A stretch of 64,000 nt of DNA from Motacilla alba alba (lineage: Eukaryota > Chordata > Aves > Passeriformes > Motacillidae): the NCBI RefSeq assembly GCF_015832195.1, contig NC_052018.1:63549666-63613665 (forward strand), read 5' to 3'. This document shows, one piece after another, positions 63,456 to 64,000 of this stretch. Numbering within the stretch: the stretch's first letter is position 1; each line of letters opens with the position of its first letter. The notes beneath the pieces are model-generated. The model searched no databases. It saw only the letters and a program-made list of their open reading frames with translations, and was not told the origin of the DNA. Made by a program: the position numbers and the translations under genes.

Positions 63456-63491
63456 ATGCGAAGAGGAGAAACTCAGGCTGAAGAATTGTAA
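63456..63491 (+). other. Upstream ORF 2 in leader, 11 codons
   Basis: ATG at 63456 and TAA at 63489-63491; peptide MRRGETQAEEL. Very likely within the leader because it lies only 234 bases before the main ATG. Confidence 0.4.
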
Positions 63492-63644
63492 ATTATTCCG
63501 TCTATCAGAAAGATCTAGACATATTTAAAGTGATTTCAGAAAAAAAAAAAAGGCAAAGGGGAGAAACGTGGAGAAGAGAATTTTGGTGTGCAGAGTTTGA
63601 ACAGGTTCAGTCTGGCAGTCACCCTTCTGCAACTCCTCCTTTCT

Positions 63645-63683
63645 ATGGGATTTCAACTGCAGGATCGCAGTTCAGCACCTTGA
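63645..63683 (+). other. Upstream ORF 3, 12 codons, ends abutting an in-frame ATG
   Basis: ATG at 63645 (T at -3 region weak, G at +4), peptide MGFQLQDRSSAP, TGA at 63681-63683. Its stop is immediately followed by ATG 63684 in the same frame as the main coding exon, so it controls which downstream ATG is reached. Confidence 0.45.
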
Positions 63684-63689
63684 ATGAAA

Positions 63690-63747
63690 ATGGTGGTTTT
63701 CATCAACACAAAGCTTAAATCTCTCATGAAACTTTTCAAGAGAAAGA
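63690..63747 (+). CDS. NHSL1: NHSL1 alternative first coding exon (MVVFIN-type N-terminus), partial gene
   Basis: The exon encodes MVVFINTKLKSLMKLFKRK (19 residues) plus one base and ends AAGA|GTAAGT, with the consensus donor GT at 63748. From memory, human NHSL1 has an isoform starting MVVFINAKIKSLIKLFK and continuing T-VSNLDEES; the overhanging A here would give that Thr. The paralogue NHSL3 (KIAA1522) also starts MVVF with LFKKK near residue 19, so this is a family-type short first exon. The peptide is an amphipathic basic/hydrophobic helix candidate and could touch membrane. ATG 63690 has A at -3 and G at +4; ATG 63684 in frame would add Met-Lys in a weaker context (T at -3). The rest of the gene is beyond the window. 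Confidence 0.82.
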
Positions 63748-64000
63748 GTAAGTATAGTTCTGTGTGCTCACTCTGCTTTCAGGAGGCAGCCCAGTTCTGA
63801 AGGAAAGTGCAGGTCCCGTCGGCTCCACTTCTGCTTCCTGCAGCCTCTTTTTAAACTTTCCTCACTCTTTTAACAGTTTATCGTTGTGGAGTGTGTGGAG
63901 GCAGCCTTGTGAGGGTCTTTGGGACCCCTGCTTTGGGACACAGTACTTTGGAAGTGCTTTGTCACGGTGACACTGAAGGAGCCAAAGTTCTCGGTATGAA
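63748..64000 (+). other. NHSL1: Start of the NHSL1 intron after the last first exon
   Basis: It begins with GTAAGTATAG. No further exon is seen before the window ends; an exon encoding the common NHS-family text (VSNLDEES-like) is not present. Confidence 0.65.

Larger units (their letters stand above)
62920..63689 (+). promoter_or_regulatory. NHSL1: GC-rich promoter and leader of the 63690 first exon
   Basis: A GC-rich, G-skewed block at 63160-63320 contains GGGGGCGGGGGCAGGG (63191-63206), with Sp1/KLF-type sites and G-quadruplex potential. Downstream come a C/T and purine mix and an A run at 63540-63551. No clear TATA box is seen. If transcription starts near the GC block and the leader is unspliced, it is about 400-500 bases long and contains three upstream ORFs. 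Confidence 0.55.

Noticed and set aside
63028..63457. Minus-strand and alternative-frame ORFs of 104-119 codons over the last promoter
   Set aside because: They are shadows of the GC-rich leader; Pro/Ser/Ala-rich low-complexity translations without domain or splice context.
1..64000. CRISPR arrays, prokaryotic operons, tRNA or rRNA genes, or an endogenous retrovirus
   Set aside because: I looked for spaced direct repeats, cloverleaf-type sequences, rRNA text and paired LTRs with gag/pol frames and saw none; the only recognisable transposons are CR1 fragments.

Overview
The window looks like vertebrate, most likely bird, genomic DNA. It is CpG-poor and intron-like, with no operon structure. 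The recognisable interspersed repeats are CR1 LINE fragments, several ending in the bird-typical TTCTATGATTCTATGA-type 3' end. There is no complete protein-coding gene. Nearly all long open frames are chance frames in intron, in CpG-rich DNA, or in decayed CR1.

Four short coding first exons stand out, all on the + strand. Each has an ATG and ends at a splice donor in the same phase, one base into a codon. They are: 14725-14929 (68 codons, donor GTGACT), 29452-29467 (5 codons, M-F-C-L-K, inside a CpG island, donor GTGAGG), 46105-46306 (67 codons, donor GTAAGA) and 63690-63747 (19 codons, donor GTAAGT). The first and last resemble, from memory, the N-termini of alternative isoforms of NHSL1 (Nance-Horan syndrome-like 1), an actin/WAVE-pathway regulator. 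The shared phase means all four could splice to the same downstream NHSL1 exon 2, which lies beyond the right edge. The window is therefore read as the multi-promoter 5' region of NHSL1, with introns of about 14.5, 16.6 and 17.4 kb between successive first exons.

Layout: 1-8.6 kb, noncoding, unassigned; 8.6-8.8 kb, a small CpG-rich patch with an 11-bp tandem repeat; 8.9-9.1 and 11.4-11.8 kb, CR1 fragments; 14.7 kb, first exon 1; 15-28.9 kb, intron; 28.9-29.0 kb, CR1; 29.3-29.8 kb, CpG island with first exon 2; 30.2 kb, a + strand CR1 tail; 38.3-39.4 kb, a 1.1-kb CR1 with reverse-transcriptase remains; 46.1 kb, first exon 3 with a TATA-like element; 46.3-62.9 kb, intron with a GC-rich patch at 58.3-58.9 kb; 63.1-63.75 kb, GC-rich leader with three upstream ORFs and first exon 4.

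Functionally, each promoter would put a different N-terminal peptide on a common NHSL1 body. None of these exons encodes the long N-terminal WAVE-homology region known from the classical NHS-family exon 1, so these promoters should yield isoforms lacking it. The most novel-looking item is an internal ATG at 46228 whose product would begin with an N-myristoylation-type sequence followed by a basic stretch.
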